Shown here in pieces: positions 18,370 through 26,304 of a DNA stretch of 64,000 nucleotides. A program made the translations under genes and the position numbers. The notes below the pieces were generated by a model that was given only the letters and a program-made list of their open reading frames with translations, ran no database searches and was not told where the DNA came from. The stretch lies in the NCBI GenBank assembly GCA_963743035.1, contig CAVUOB010000011.1, forward strand, positions 62,001-126,000, read 5' to 3'. Each line of letters starts with the position of its first letter. The stretch's first letter is position 1. Origin of the DNA: PALSA-911 sp963743035 (lineage in GTDB: Bacteria > Pseudomonadota > Alphaproteobacteria > Acetobacterales > Acetobacteraceae).

Positions 18370-18773
18370 CCGCCCATCTTGCACAGGATCTTCCAATGCT
18401 CCGGCGCGATCGGCATCACCGACAGGCGCGACATGCGCACCAGCGCGACATCCGCGAGCGCGGGCTCGGCCTTGATCTCGGCCAGCGTGACCGGTTTCGG
18501 CATCGGGCCGACGGCGCGCATGTCCACGCAGACCCAGTCCCCGCTCTCGGCGGTCGGGTCCGGATAGGCCTCCCGCGCCACCTCCACCACGCCGACGATC
18601 TCCTTGCCGATATTGGAGTGGTAGAAGAACGCGAGGTCGCCCTTCTTCATGGCCTTCAGATTGTTCTTGGCCATGTGGTTGCGCACGCCGGTCCAGGGCT
18701 CGACGCCGTTGAAGACCTGCTGGTCCCAGCTGAATGCGTCGGGTTCGGATTTCACCAGCCAGTGGTTGGACAT
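18297..18773 (-). CDS. EVE domain-containing protein
   Basis: This 158-residue protein begins with the EVE-family segment MSNHWLVKSEPDAFSWDQ, followed by WTGVRNHMAKNNLKAMKKGDLAFFYHS, which matches the single EVE (PUA-like) domain. Such domains bind modified bases in nucleic acids. ATG 18773 is chosen because the domain starts there; GGGAA lies upstream, whereas an in-frame start at 18809 would precede the conserved region. The domain ends around KMGGWK, and the last 20 residues are an Arg/Ser/Ala tail encoded by the tandem array. It overlaps the Rieske gene by about 70 bases. Confidence 0.88.
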   Translation of the reverse strand: MSNHWLVKSEPDAFSWDQQVFNGVEPWTGVRNHMAKNNLKAMKKGDLAFFYHSNIGKEIVGVVEVAREAYPDPTAESGDWVCVDMRAVGPMPKPVTLAEIKAEPALADVALVRMSRLSVMPIAPEHWKILCKMGGWKPQTARSHAASSRAARSSAGRS

Positions 18774-18935
18774 GCGGTTCCCGTTCGTGTCGTCATTGTT
18801 CTGCATCAAGTGGTTCGCGCCGCGGTCCTGTATCCAATCCTCCGCGAGGCGGCGCCGACAGGGGCGCGATCACGCGTCGCCCCCACTTTAGGGACAACGC
18901 GCTGCGCCTTCAAACAGCGCCTGCCTTGGTCTAGG

Positions 18936-19730
18936 ATGGTTGTCGTGGATGTCACCCCCGCCCTTACACCGCGGCCTGCCGGGCAGAGCCAGCCCGGCCG
19001 CAGCCTGCATCGGTTCGCCAATCCCGGGCGTTTCCTGCGGATTTCCGGCGCCGTGCTGCCATGGCTGGCGGCGGCCGGGTTCGTGCTGACCGCCATCGGC
19101 CTGGCCGCCGGGCTGTTCCTGGCGCCGGCGGACTGGCAGCAGGGCGACGCGGTGCGGATGATGTACGTGCATGTGCCGGCCGCCTGGCTGGCGAGCGGCG
19201 GGTATTTCGCGCTCGCCGTCTGCTCGCTGTTCTCGCTGGTGTGGCGCCATCCGCTGGCGGACCTCGCGGCGGCCGAGATTTCGCCGGTCGGCGCCGGTTT
19301 CACCGCGCTGTGCCTGGCCAGCGGCAGCATCTGGGGCAAGCCGATGTGGGGCGCCTGGTGGGTGTGGGATGCGCGGCTGACCTCCGTGCTGGTGCTGTTC
19401 TTCCTTTATCTCGGCCATGTCGCGCTGGTGCGCGCCTTCGACGACCCGACGCGCGGCTACCGCGCCGGCGCCATCCTGGCACTGGTCGGCGTGGTCAACC
19501 TGCCGATCATCAAGTTCTCGGTCGATTGGTGGAACACCCTGCACCAGCCGGCCAGCATCGGCCTGACCGGCGCGCCGACGATGTATGTCGGCATGCTGTG
19601 GCCGCTGCTGGTGGCCGGGCTCGGCTATTCGCTAGTGTTCGCCGCCATCGTGCTGACCCGCACCCGCAGCGCCGTGATGGAGCGGCGCATCCGCGGCCTG
19701 CTGACCGCCCGCGCGGAGGGCCAGGCATGA
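18936..19730 (+). CDS. ccmC: Heme exporter permease CcmC
   Basis: This 264-residue inner-membrane protein has six predicted membrane segments and the tryptophan-rich WWD motif WGAWWVWDARLTSVLVLFF, preceded by conserved His-bearing loops. CcmC loads heme onto CcmE in System I cytochrome c maturation. It has an N-terminal extension of about 30 residues before the first membrane segment. ATG 18936 is used; GTG 18945, with AGGA eight bases upstream, is an alternative start. First gene of the ccm operon seen here; ccmA and ccmB are not in the window. Confidence 0.92.
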   Translation: MVVVDVTPALTPRPAGQSQPGRSLHRFANPGRFLRISGAVLPWLAAAGFVLTAIGLAAGLFLAPADWQQGDAVRMMYVHVPAAWLASGGYFALAVCSLFSLVWRHPLADLAAAEISPVGAGFTALCLASGSIWGKPMWGAWWVWDARLTSVLVLFFLYLGHVALVRAFDDPTRGYRAGAILALVGVVNLPIIKFSVDWWNTLHQPASIGLTGAPTMYVGMLWPLLVAGLGYSLVFAAIVLTRTRSAVMERRIRGLLTARAEGQA

Positions 19731-19864
19731 CCCATCTGCCCTATATCGTGGCGGTCTATACGCTCGGCGTGCTGGTTCCCGCCGGCTTCGCCATCGACGC
19801 CTGGCTGCGCTCGCGGCGCGCGACGCGCCGGCTGGCCGCAATCGACACACGCAAACGCAGATGA
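19727..19864 (+). CDS. ccmD: Heme exporter accessory protein CcmD
   Basis: This 45-residue protein has one membrane segment (about residues 5-26, ending FAIDAW) followed by a basic tail rich in Arg, the usual CcmD design. It overlaps ccmC by four bases (ATGA) and ccmE-ccmF by four. CcmD is needed for release of heme-loaded CcmE from the CcmABC complex. Recognition rests on size, topology and position between ccmC and ccmE, since the sequence itself is poorly conserved in the family. Confidence 0.88.
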   Translation: MTHLPYIVAVYTLGVLVPAGFAIDAWLRSRRATRRLAAIDTRKRR

Positions 19865-22368
19865 CCCGCAAACGCCGCCGTCTCTGGATCCTCGTTGCCT
19901 GCGGCCTCGGCCTCGGCAGCGCCACCGCGCTGGCGCTGATGGCGTTTCGCGACACGCTGGTGTTCTTCATCCCGCCGTCGGAAATCGCCAGCAAGGCGCC
20001 AGCGGTGGGGCGGACATTCCGCCTCGGCGGCCTGGTGGAAAAGGGCAGCGTCGAGCGGGTGAACGAGAACGGCCACCCCGCCGCCCGCTTTCGCGTGACC
20101 GACGGCGCCGGCACGGTGTCGGTGACCTTTGCCGGCATCCTGCCCGATCTGTTCCGCGAAGGGCAGGGCGTGGTCGCGCTCGGCAGCCTGGCGGCCGATG
20201 GCAGCTTCCGTGCCTCGGAGGTGCTGGCCAAGCATGACGAGACCTATATGCCGAAGGATGTCGAGGAAGCGCTGAAGAAGACCGGGCACTGGAACCCCGA
20301 CGAGGGCAAGCCGCCGCCGGCCTCCACCTGGAACACGCTGATGCCCAAAGAAGGTCGACAACCTGAAGGTCGACAGCCTGAAGGCCGACAGTCCGAAGGT
20401 CGGCGGATGATCCCCGAACTCGGCCATTTCGCCCTGGCGCTGGCCGTCGCCTTCGCCGCGGCGCAGACCATCCTGCCGCTCTGGGGCGCGCATTCGCGCG
20501 ATGCCCGGCTGATGGCCGCCGCGCCGGCTTTGGCGCTGGGCCAGCTGATCGCGCTTGCCGCCGCCTATGGCGCCCTGGTCTGGAGCGCGGTGATCGACGA
20601 TTTCTCGGTGCTGAACATCGCCGAGAACTCCCATTCCCTGAAGCCGATGATCTACAAGATCTCCGGCACCTGGGGGAACCACGAGGGTTCGATCCTGCTG
20701 TGGTGCCTGATCCTCGGCATTTGCGGCGCGGCGGTCGGGATTTTCGGCCGCGCCCTGCCGTCCTCGCTGCGCGCGCGGGTAATCGGCGTGCTCGGCGGCA
20801 CCTCGGTCGGGTTCGAGCTGTTCGCGCTGCTCACCTCGAACCCGTTCCTGCGCCTCTGGCCGGTGCCGCTCGACGGGCGGGACATGAACCCGCTGCTGCA
20901 GGACCCCGGCCTCGCGATCCATCCGCCGGTGCTCTATGCCGGCTATGTCGGCTTCGCCATTCCGTTCGCCTTCGCGGTCGCGGCGCTGCTGGAGGGGCGG
21001 ATCGACGCCTCCTGGGGGCGCTGGGTGCGGCCCTGGACGCTGGCATCCTGGAGCCTGCTCACCTGCGGCATCGCGCTCGGCTCGTTCTGGTCGTACTATA
21101 TCCTGGGATGGGGCGGCTTCTGGTTCTGGGACCCGGTGGAGAACGCCTCGCTGCTGCCCTGGCTGACCGGCACCGCGCTGCTGCATTCCGCCATCGTGGT
21201 GGAGAAGCGCGAGGCGCTGAAGACCTGGACCGTGCTGCTGGCCATCGGCACGTTCTCGCTGTCGCTGTCGGGCACCTTCCTGGTACGCTCCGGCATCCTC
21301 AATTCCGTGCACAGCTTCGCCAACGACCCGACGCGCGGGATCTTCATCCTCGGGCTGCTGGGGCTGGTGATCGGCGGCAGCCTGCTGCTGTTCGCCATCC
21401 GCGCGCCGGTGCTGTCTGCCTCCGGCCTGTTCGCGCCGGTATCGCGCGAGGGCGCGCTGGTGCTGAACAACATCCTGCTCTGCTCCATCGCCGCCGTGGT
21501 GTTGACCGGCACGGTCTATCCGCTGTTCGCGGATCTGCTGTTCGGCGCCAAGATCAGCGTCGGGCCGCCCTATTTCAACGCGACCGTGCTGCCGCTGGCC
21601 GCCCCGGTGTTCCTGGCCATGGCGGTCGGGCCGGTGCTGTCGTGGAAGCGCGCCGCCCTCGGACCCGCCCTGCTCCGGCTCTGGTGGGCGGCGCTTGCCG
21701 CCGCCGCGGTCGGCATCGTCGCCGAACTCGGCCTGCGCGCCGGCATGGCGGCGCTCGGCTTCGCCGCCGCCACTTGGCTGGTGCTGGGCAGCTTCGCCGA
21801 GATCGTCCAGCGCATCCGCCTGTTCAGCGTGCCGTTCGCCAACAGCCTCTCCCGCCTCGCCGGGCAGCCGCTATCGGTCTGGGGCGGCGCGGTCGCGCAT
21901 GCCGGCATGGGACTGACCATCGCCGGGATTGCCGGCATGTCGCTGGCGCAAACCACCATCGTCGCGGTCAAGCCGGGCCAGACCATCGAGCTTGCCGGCT
22001 ATGAATGGACCCTGCTCGGGCTGCACGACGAGAAGGGCCCCAACTTCAATTCCCGCGTCGCCGACATCCGCGTGACCCGCAACGGCGAGGAAATCGCCCT
22101 GTTCCACCCGTCGCGCAACGCCTTCACCACCCAGACCATGACCGTGACCAACACCGCCATCCGCAGCCGCCCGCTCGCCGACCTCTATGCGGTGCTGGGC
22201 GAGGAGCATGACGGCACGGCGGTGCTGCGGCTGCACTACAACTTCCTCGCGCCCTGGATCTGGATCGGCGCCCTCACCATGGCGTTCGGCGGCTTTCTGT
22301 CCCTTGTCGACCGCCGGCTGCGGGTCGGCGCGCCGGCGCGGCGGCCGGTGCCGGTCGCCGCAGAATGA
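19861..22368 (+). CDS. ccmE-ccmF: CcmE-CcmF in-frame fusion, heme chaperone and heme lyase subunit
   Basis: A single 835-codon frame encodes two normally separate System I proteins. Residues 1 to about 163 are CcmE: one N-terminal anchor, an OB-fold periplasmic domain and the heme-attachment site His125 with Tyr129 (AKHDETYMPKD). Residues 183-835 are a full CcmF, beginning MIPELGHFALALA, with the WWD motif WGGFWFWDPVENAS and about 15 membrane segments. The two are joined by a tandem-repeat linker (residues 164-182: EGRQP, EGRQP, EGRQS, EGR). ATG 20407 could also be used internally, but no good ribosome site precedes it; GGCGG is adjacent. CcmE carries heme and CcmF attaches it to apocytochrome, so the fusion would tether donor and ligase. 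Confidence 0.85.
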   Translation: MTRKRRRLWILVACGLGLGSATALALMAFRDTLVFFIPPSEIASKAPAVGRTFRLGGLVEKGSVERVNENGHPAARFRVTDGAGTVSVTFAGILPDLFREGQGVVALGSLAADGSFRASEVLAKHDETYMPKDVEEALKKTGHWNPDEGKPPPASTWNTLMPKEGRQPEGRQPEGRQSEGRRMIPELGHFALALAVAFAAAQTILPLWGAHSRDARLMAAAPALALGQLIALAAAYGALVWSAVIDDFSVLNIAENSHSLKPMIYKISGTWGNHEGSILLWCLILGICGAAVGIFGRALPSSLRARVIGVLGGTSVGFELFALLTSNPFLRLWPVPLDGRDMNPLLQDPGLAIHPPVLYAGYVGFAIPFAFAVAALLEGRIDASWGRWVRPWTLASWSLLTCGIALGSFWSYYILGWGGFWFWDPVENASLLPWLTGTALLHSAIVVEKREALKTWTVLLAIGTFSLSLSGTFLVRSGILNSVHSFANDPTRGIFILGLLGLVIGGSLLLFAIRAPVLSASGLFAPVSREGALVLNNILLCSIAAVVLTGTVYPLFADLLFGAKISVGPPYFNATVLPLAAPVFLAMAVGPVLSWKRAALGPALLRLWWAALAAAAVGIVAELGLRAGMAALGFAAATWLVLGSFAEIVQRIRLFSVPFANSLSRLAGQPLSVWGGAVAHAGMGLTIAGIAGMSLAQTTIVAVKPGQTIELAGYEWTLLGLHDEKGPNFNSRVADIRVTRNGEEIALFHPSRNAFTTQTMTVTNTAIRSRPLADLYAVLGEEHDGTAVLRLHYNFLAPWIWIGALTMAFGGFLSLVDRRLRVGAPARRPVPVAAE
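20350..20406 (+). repeat. 15-bp tandem array forming the CcmE-CcmF linker
   Basis: Units GAAGGTCGACAACCT (20350-20364), GAAGGTCGACAGCCT (20365-20379) and GAAGGCCGACAGTCC (20380-20394), then a partial GAAGGTCGGCGG (20395-20406), end directly at the ATG of the CcmF part. Read in frame, they encode EGRQP-type pentapeptides. The array replaces the position where ccmE would normally terminate. Confidence 0.9.
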
Positions 22369-22922
22369 CAGCGCTCAATCGCCGGCTGGTTCTGCTGCTG
22401 CCGCTGGGCGTGGCCGGCGTCGCCGGCGTCGGGCTCTATGCCATGCTGGACCGCATGCGCGCCGGCAAGTTCGACCCGCGCGGCGTACCGAGCGCGCTGG
22501 TTGGCAAGAAGATGCCGGACTTCACCCTGCCCGGCCTGGGAGACGCCCCCGGCTTCGCCTCGTCCGAGCTCCGGTCGCTCGGGCGGCCGGTGCTGCTGAA
22601 CTTCTTCGCTTCCTGGTGCGTGCCCTGTGTGGCGGAGGCGGCGGTGCTGATGGCGCTGAAGCAGGCCGGGCAGCCGGTGTTCGGCATCGCCTACAAGGAC
22701 AAGCCGGCAGCGACCGAGGCGTTCCTGCGCCAGAACGGCAATCCCTATCTCCGCGTCGGCCAGGATGCGCCGGGCTCGGTGGCGATCGATTTCGGCCTGT
22801 ACGGCGTGCCGGAGACCTACCTGATCGACACCGCCGGCATCGTGCGCTGGCGCTGGGCGGGGGAGTTGACGGCGGAAATCGTGCGCCAGGAACTCGCGCC
22901 GATGCTGAAGAACCTGGCATGA
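22365..22922 (+). CDS. ccmG: Thiol:disulfide interchange protein CcmG/DsbE
   Basis: This 185-residue membrane-anchored periplasmic thioredoxin has an uncleaved N-terminal anchor (about residues 7-27) and a thioredoxin fold with the active site WCVPC (Cys85, Cys88) in FFASWCVPCVAEA. The C-terminal cis-proline segment GVPETYLIDTAG is typical of CcmG. It reduces the heme-binding cysteines of apocytochrome c. It overlaps the ccmE-ccmF stop by four bases. Confidence 0.93.
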   Translation: MTALNRRLVLLLPLGVAGVAGVGLYAMLDRMRAGKFDPRGVPSALVGKKMPDFTLPGLGDAPGFASSELRSLGRPVLLNFFASWCVPCVAEAAVLMALKQAGQPVFGIAYKDKPAATEAFLRQNGNPYLRVGQDAPGSVAIDFGLYGVPETYLIDTAGIVRWRWAGELTAEIVRQELAPMLKNLA

Positions 22923-23365
22923 TCGCGCGCCTCGCCGTTCTATTCGCGCTGCTGGCCACGCCGGCGTTCGCTGTCAGCAATCCCTCGGAGATGCTGGCGG
23001 ACCCCGCGGCCGAGGCGCGGGCGGAAAATATCGGCCATCAGCTGCGCTGCATGGTCTGCCAGAACGAGAGCGTCGAGGAGTTGGAGGCCGATCTGGCGCG
23101 CGATTTCCGCCGCATCATCCGCGAGCGCGTCAGCGCCGGGCAGAGCGACCAGCAGATCATGGACTGGATGGTGGCGCGCTACGGCAATTTCATCCGCCTG
23201 CGCCCGCCATTTTCCGCGCTGACGCTGCTGCTCTGGGGCGCCCCGCTGCTGGCCGTCGGCATCGGTGCCGGCGCGGTCCTCCTCGGGCGCCGCCGCGCGC
23301 CCGCCCCGCCGGCGCCGCTGACGGACGCCGAGCGGCAGAAACTGGCCAAATTGAGCGGCACATGA
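22919..23365 (+). CDS. ccmH: Cytochrome c maturation protein CcmH
   Basis: This 148-residue protein has a signal peptide (residues 1-18, ending TPAFA), the redox motif LRCMVCQNES (Cys44, Cys47) and one membrane segment (about residues 101-123) followed by a basic cytoplasmic tail. It corresponds to the N-terminal, CXXC-bearing part of E. coli CcmH; the TPR part is the separate ccmI gene. It takes part in thiol reduction of apocytochrome and in the CcmF/H ligase complex. It overlaps both neighbours by four bases. Confidence 0.93.
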   Translation: MIARLAVLFALLATPAFAVSNPSEMLADPAAEARAENIGHQLRCMVCQNESVEELEADLARDFRRIIRERVSAGQSDQQIMDWMVARYGNFIRLRPPFSALTLLLWGAPLLAVGIGAGAVLLGRRRAPAPPAPLTDAERQKLAKLSGT

Positions 23366-24072
23366 TCTGGCTTGCCCTTCTGGCCTTGTCGCTGGCGGCG
23401 CTGGCGCCGCTGATCCTGTCGCTGCTGCGCGCCTCCGCGGCGCGCGGTCGGCGCGATGCCGCGCTGGCGTTGCATCGCGCCCAGCTCGCCGAGCTGGACC
23501 GCGAACTGGCTGAAGGCCGCATCGGCGATACCGAACATGCCAGCGCCAGGCTGGAAGTGCAGCGCCGGCTGCTGGCGGCTGCCGACGCCGAGGACGCGCC
23601 GACAATGCGCGCCCGGCGCTTTCCGCTGATCGCCGCGCTGACGCTGGTGCCGGCGCTGGCGTTCGGGCTCTATCTCATCAACGGCGTGCCGGGCATGCCG
23701 GCCGCGCCGCATACGGAGGTCGTTGCCGCCGAGGCCGCCCGCGCCGCGCAGGAGGACGCGATGATCCGCCAGCTGCGCGCCCGGCTGGCGGTCATGGACC
23801 CGCGCAGCGACCAGACGCGGCAGGGCTATATCCTGCTCGGCAATGCCGAGGCCTCCCGCGGCGACATGGCGGCTGCCGCCGCGGCCTGGCGGTCGGCGCT
23901 GCAGGCGAAATACGACCCCACGCTGGCCGCCGAGACCGCGGAGGCGCTGAGCGAGGCGGCGGGACAGGTGACGGAGGAGGCGGCCGGGCTGTTCCGCGGC
24001 GCGCTGGAAGCCGCCCCCAAGGACGCGCCGTGGCGCCCGATGGCCGAACGCCGGCTGAAGGAAATCAGGTAG
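23362..24072 (+). CDS. ccmI: Cytochrome c maturation protein CcmI
   Basis: This 236-residue protein has two membrane segments (about residues 2-22 and 90-107) and a cytoplasmic coiled segment between them (ALALHRAQLAELDRELAEGRIGDTEH, characteristic of CcmI). A periplasmic TPR-like region (GYILLGNAEASRGDMAAAAAAWRSAL) follows. CcmI presents apocytochrome c to the heme ligase complex. The TPR part is short compared with other CcmI proteins. The stop TAG (24070-24072) lies inside a 17-bp direct repeat shared with the end of the convergent flippase gene. Confidence 0.9.
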   Translation: MIWLALLALSLAALAPLILSLLRASAARGRRDAALALHRAQLAELDRELAEGRIGDTEHASARLEVQRRLLAAADAEDAPTMRARRFPLIAALTLVPALAFGLYLINGVPGMPAAPHTEVVAAEAARAAQEDAMIRQLRARLAVMDPRSDQTRQGYILLGNAEASRGDMAAAAAAWRSALQAKYDPTLAAETAEALSEAAGQVTEEAAGLFRGALEAAPKDAPWRPMAERRLKEIR

Positions 24073-24098
24073 TCCGACGGCTTAGGTAGTCCGACGGC
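24067..24098. repeat. Tandem direct repeat between convergent gene ends
   Basis: AGGTAGTCCGACGGC occurs at 24067-24081 and again, identical, at 24084-24098, separated by TT (17-base period). The first copy contains the ccmI stop codon and the spacer plus start of the second contains the stop of the leftward flippase gene (24082-24084). Confidence 0.9.
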
Positions 24099-25581
24099 GG
24101 AGCCGCGCCAGCATCGCGATCGCGTCCGCTTCGGCGCCCGGCGGCCGCCCGCTGGCGAGCCAGGCCAACAGCAGCACCCCGGCATAGACGCCGCCGCCGA
24201 GCGCGACCGCGCCGGCGAGCTGCATCGCCAGCGCCGCCGGACTTCCTGATACGGCTCCGCCGGCTGCCGCCGTCCAGCCCAGCCCGGCCTGCACCAGCGC
24301 GCCCGCCATGCAGGCGACCGCCAGCAGCCCGCGCCACACGGCCGCCAGCAGCTCTATCGCGCGCACGCCGAAGCGGCGGAAGGTCAGGCCGATATACAAC
24401 GCGTCCTCGACAAAGACCGACGCGGCTACCGCCACCGCCGCGCCGAGCACGCCGACCCGGGGCAGCAGGACGAGCAGCAGCAGCACGCGCGTCGCCGCGG
24501 CCGCGACCGTCACCGCCAGCACCGTGCGCAGCAGGGCATGCGCGCTGAACAGCGTCCAGCCGAGATAGCCGAACACCGTCGCCGCGCCGGTGATTGCCAG
24601 CACCTGCACCAGCGGGATCGCCGCCACCCAGTTCGGGCCGAAGGCAAGGCGCACCAGCGGATCGGCGATCAGCGAGGTACCGACCCCTGCCGGCAATGTC
24701 AGCAGGGCTGTGGCGGCGACCACGCGCAGATAGATCGCACCGGCCGGTGCCCCCTCGTTGCGCGCAGTGGAAAAACCGGAGAAGGCCGCCCGCGACAGCG
24801 GCTCGACCAGTTCGGAGGTCGGCAGCGCGGCGAGGTCGGCGCCGATCGAATAAACGCCCACCTGCCCGGTGCCGAGCATCCGCCCGATCAGCAGGGCGGT
24901 GCTGCGCTCGCGCACCATCACCGCCAGCGCCACCACCCAGCTCCATAGCGAATAGCCGACCAGCCCGCGCCAGGCCGCCAGCGTCAGCCGCGGACGATAG
25001 GGGTGCATGCGGTAGCTCAGCGCCACCCGGGACAGCCGCATCGCCAGGATGCCCGCCACCAGCGCCCAGTAGCTGTGCCAGACCCATGCGACGGCGATCA
25101 TTAGCGCGATGCTGAACAGCCGCGGCAGGATCATCGAGACGAATTCGCGCTGGAACGCGAAGTCACGGCGGAATTCCACCAGGCCGATATTGCCGAGCCC
25201 GTCGATCGCGGCACCGACGGCCAGGGCGCACAGCACCGGCGTCAGCCGCGGCTCCGCGAACCATTCCGACGCGGGCACGGCCAGGGCCGCCAGCAGCGCC
25301 GCCATGATCAGCCCGCGCAGCAGGTTGAGCGTGAACCCGGTGTCGTACAGGCGGCGATCCGGGCGGTGCGCGCGCACAAGCGCGTCCTCGACCCCGAGAT
25401 AGGACATCGCCTCGATCGCCTGGGTGAAGCCGGTGGCCAGCGCGACCAGGCCGAAATCCGCCGGCAGCAGCAGCCGCGCCAGCACCAGCGTGCTGATCAG
25501 CCCCAGGCCGCGCGTGACCATGCGCCAGCCGACGATCCAGCCCGCGCCGGTGAAGATCCTGCCCTGCAGCGACCCCGTCAT
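24082..25581 (-). CDS. Oligosaccharide flippase / lipopolysaccharide biosynthesis protein (MOP superfamily)
   Basis: This 499-residue polytopic membrane protein has about 12-14 hydrophobic segments. The N-terminal segment GAGWIVGWRMVTRGLGLISTLVLARLL followed by PADFGLVALATGFTQAIEAMS is the polysaccharide biosynthesis (Wzx/WzxC-like) signature of MOP flippases. It probably moves lipid-linked sugar across the inner membrane. Its 3' end converges on ccmI, and it lies downstream of the DUF2848 gene on the same strand. No glycosyltransferase gene is adjacent; the glycan cluster at 34-42 kb may be its functional partner, which is inference. Confidence 0.85.
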   Translation of the reverse strand: MTGSLQGRIFTGAGWIVGWRMVTRGLGLISTLVLARLLLPADFGLVALATGFTQAIEAMSYLGVEDALVRAHRPDRRLYDTGFTLNLLRGLIMAALLAALAVPASEWFAEPRLTPVLCALAVGAAIDGLGNIGLVEFRRDFAFQREFVSMILPRLFSIALMIAVAWVWHSYWALVAGILAMRLSRVALSYRMHPYRPRLTLAAWRGLVGYSLWSWVVALAVMVRERSTALLIGRMLGTGQVGVYSIGADLAALPTSELVEPLSRAAFSGFSTARNEGAPAGAIYLRVVAATALLTLPAGVGTSLIADPLVRLAFGPNWVAAIPLVQVLAITGAATVFGYLGWTLFSAHALLRTVLAVTVAAAATRVLLLLVLLPRVGVLGAAVAVAASVFVEDALYIGLTFRRFGVRAIELLAAVWRGLLAVACMAGALVQAGLGWTAAAGGAVSGSPAALAMQLAGAVALGGGVYAGVLLLAWLASGRPPGAEADAIAMLARLRRRTT

Positions 25582-25610
25582 CGCTGCCAGTCAGCCGGCG
25601 GGACGCCGGC

Positions 25611-25658
25611 CCCACTCATGCCAGCGCCCGCTCATGCCAACGCCTATTCATGCCTGGG
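25611..25658. repeat. 16-bp tandem array over the DUF2848 3' end
   Basis: Three units, CCCACTCATGCCAGCG (25611-25626), CCCGCTCATGCCAACG (25627-25642) and CCTATTCATGCCTGGG (25643-25658), share the core TCATGCC. The stop codon of the DUF2848 gene (25648-25650) lies in the third unit, and the rest is intergenic before the flippase start. Confidence 0.8.
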
Positions 25659-26304
25659 GCAGAACGGAAACGTCGTAGCCGTGGCGCAGCCGCCGCCCGA
25701 GGATGGGGTCTTCCAGCTCCATCTCGAACCGCGCCGCCGGGCGCAACCCGCCGATCACCGGCATCGTGCCGCCGAACATCGCCGTGCCCGGCGGCAGGCC
25801 CCCATAGGCATCGATCAGGTCGCCCGGCGGGCGCATCTCCGCGACACTGCCTTCCTGGTACAGCACGCCGTCGGCATAGGCGCGCAGCACCAGCCGGTCC
25901 CAGTGCCCGGCGACATCCAGCAGCGGCCAGGCCTCCTGGCCGATCGGCTTGTCGCACATCTGCTTGGACACGGTGATGCCGTAGGTCTCCACCGCCCGGT
26001 CGGTGTGGTCGGAACCGACCGTCACCCAGAGCCGGTCGCCATGGTTGAACAGGACGAATTCCACCTCGCCGCTGCTCTCGCCGCCGGTCACCTCGATGGC
26101 GGGCGCCGTGGTCAGCCGCGCCGCGGCGACGCGATAGAATACCGGCACGTGCGCCGGCGGCTGCACGCCGAGGGCGGCGAGCTCGTCGATATGCGCCTGC
26201 ACCTTGGCGGCGTCCCGCCCGGTCCAGCCGGCGATGACCAGGTTGCGGATCGGCACTGCGGCGATGTGCAGCCCGCCATCCTCGTGCAGGGTCAGCGTCA
26301 GCAT
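25648..26304 (-). CDS. DUF2848 family protein
   Basis: This 218-residue protein matches the uncharacterised DUF2848 family, with the segments NLVIAGWTGRDAAKVQAHIDEL, VEFVLFNHGDRLWVTVGSDHTDR and VSKQMCDKPIGQEAWPL. The fold resembles fumarylacetoacetate hydrolase-like enzymes in layout, but no catalytic assignment is possible. The start at 26304 is well supported by AAGGAGA nine bases upstream and overlaps the end of the L-threonate-dehydrogenase-like gene by seven bases. The two are therefore co-translated, and DUF2848 may act on the product of that dehydrogenase or an unrelated lactone or keto acid. Confidence 0.85.
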   Translation of the reverse strand: MLTLTLHEDGGLHIAAVPIRNLVIAGWTGRDAAKVQAHIDELAALGVQPPAHVPVFYRVAAARLTTAPAIEVTGGESSGEVEFVLFNHGDRLWVTVGSDHTDRAVETYGITVSKQMCDKPIGQEAWPLLDVAGHWDRLVLRAYADGVLYQEGSVAEMRPPGDLIDAYGGLPPGTAMFGGTMPVIGGLRPAARFEMELEDPILGRRLRHGYDVSVLPQA

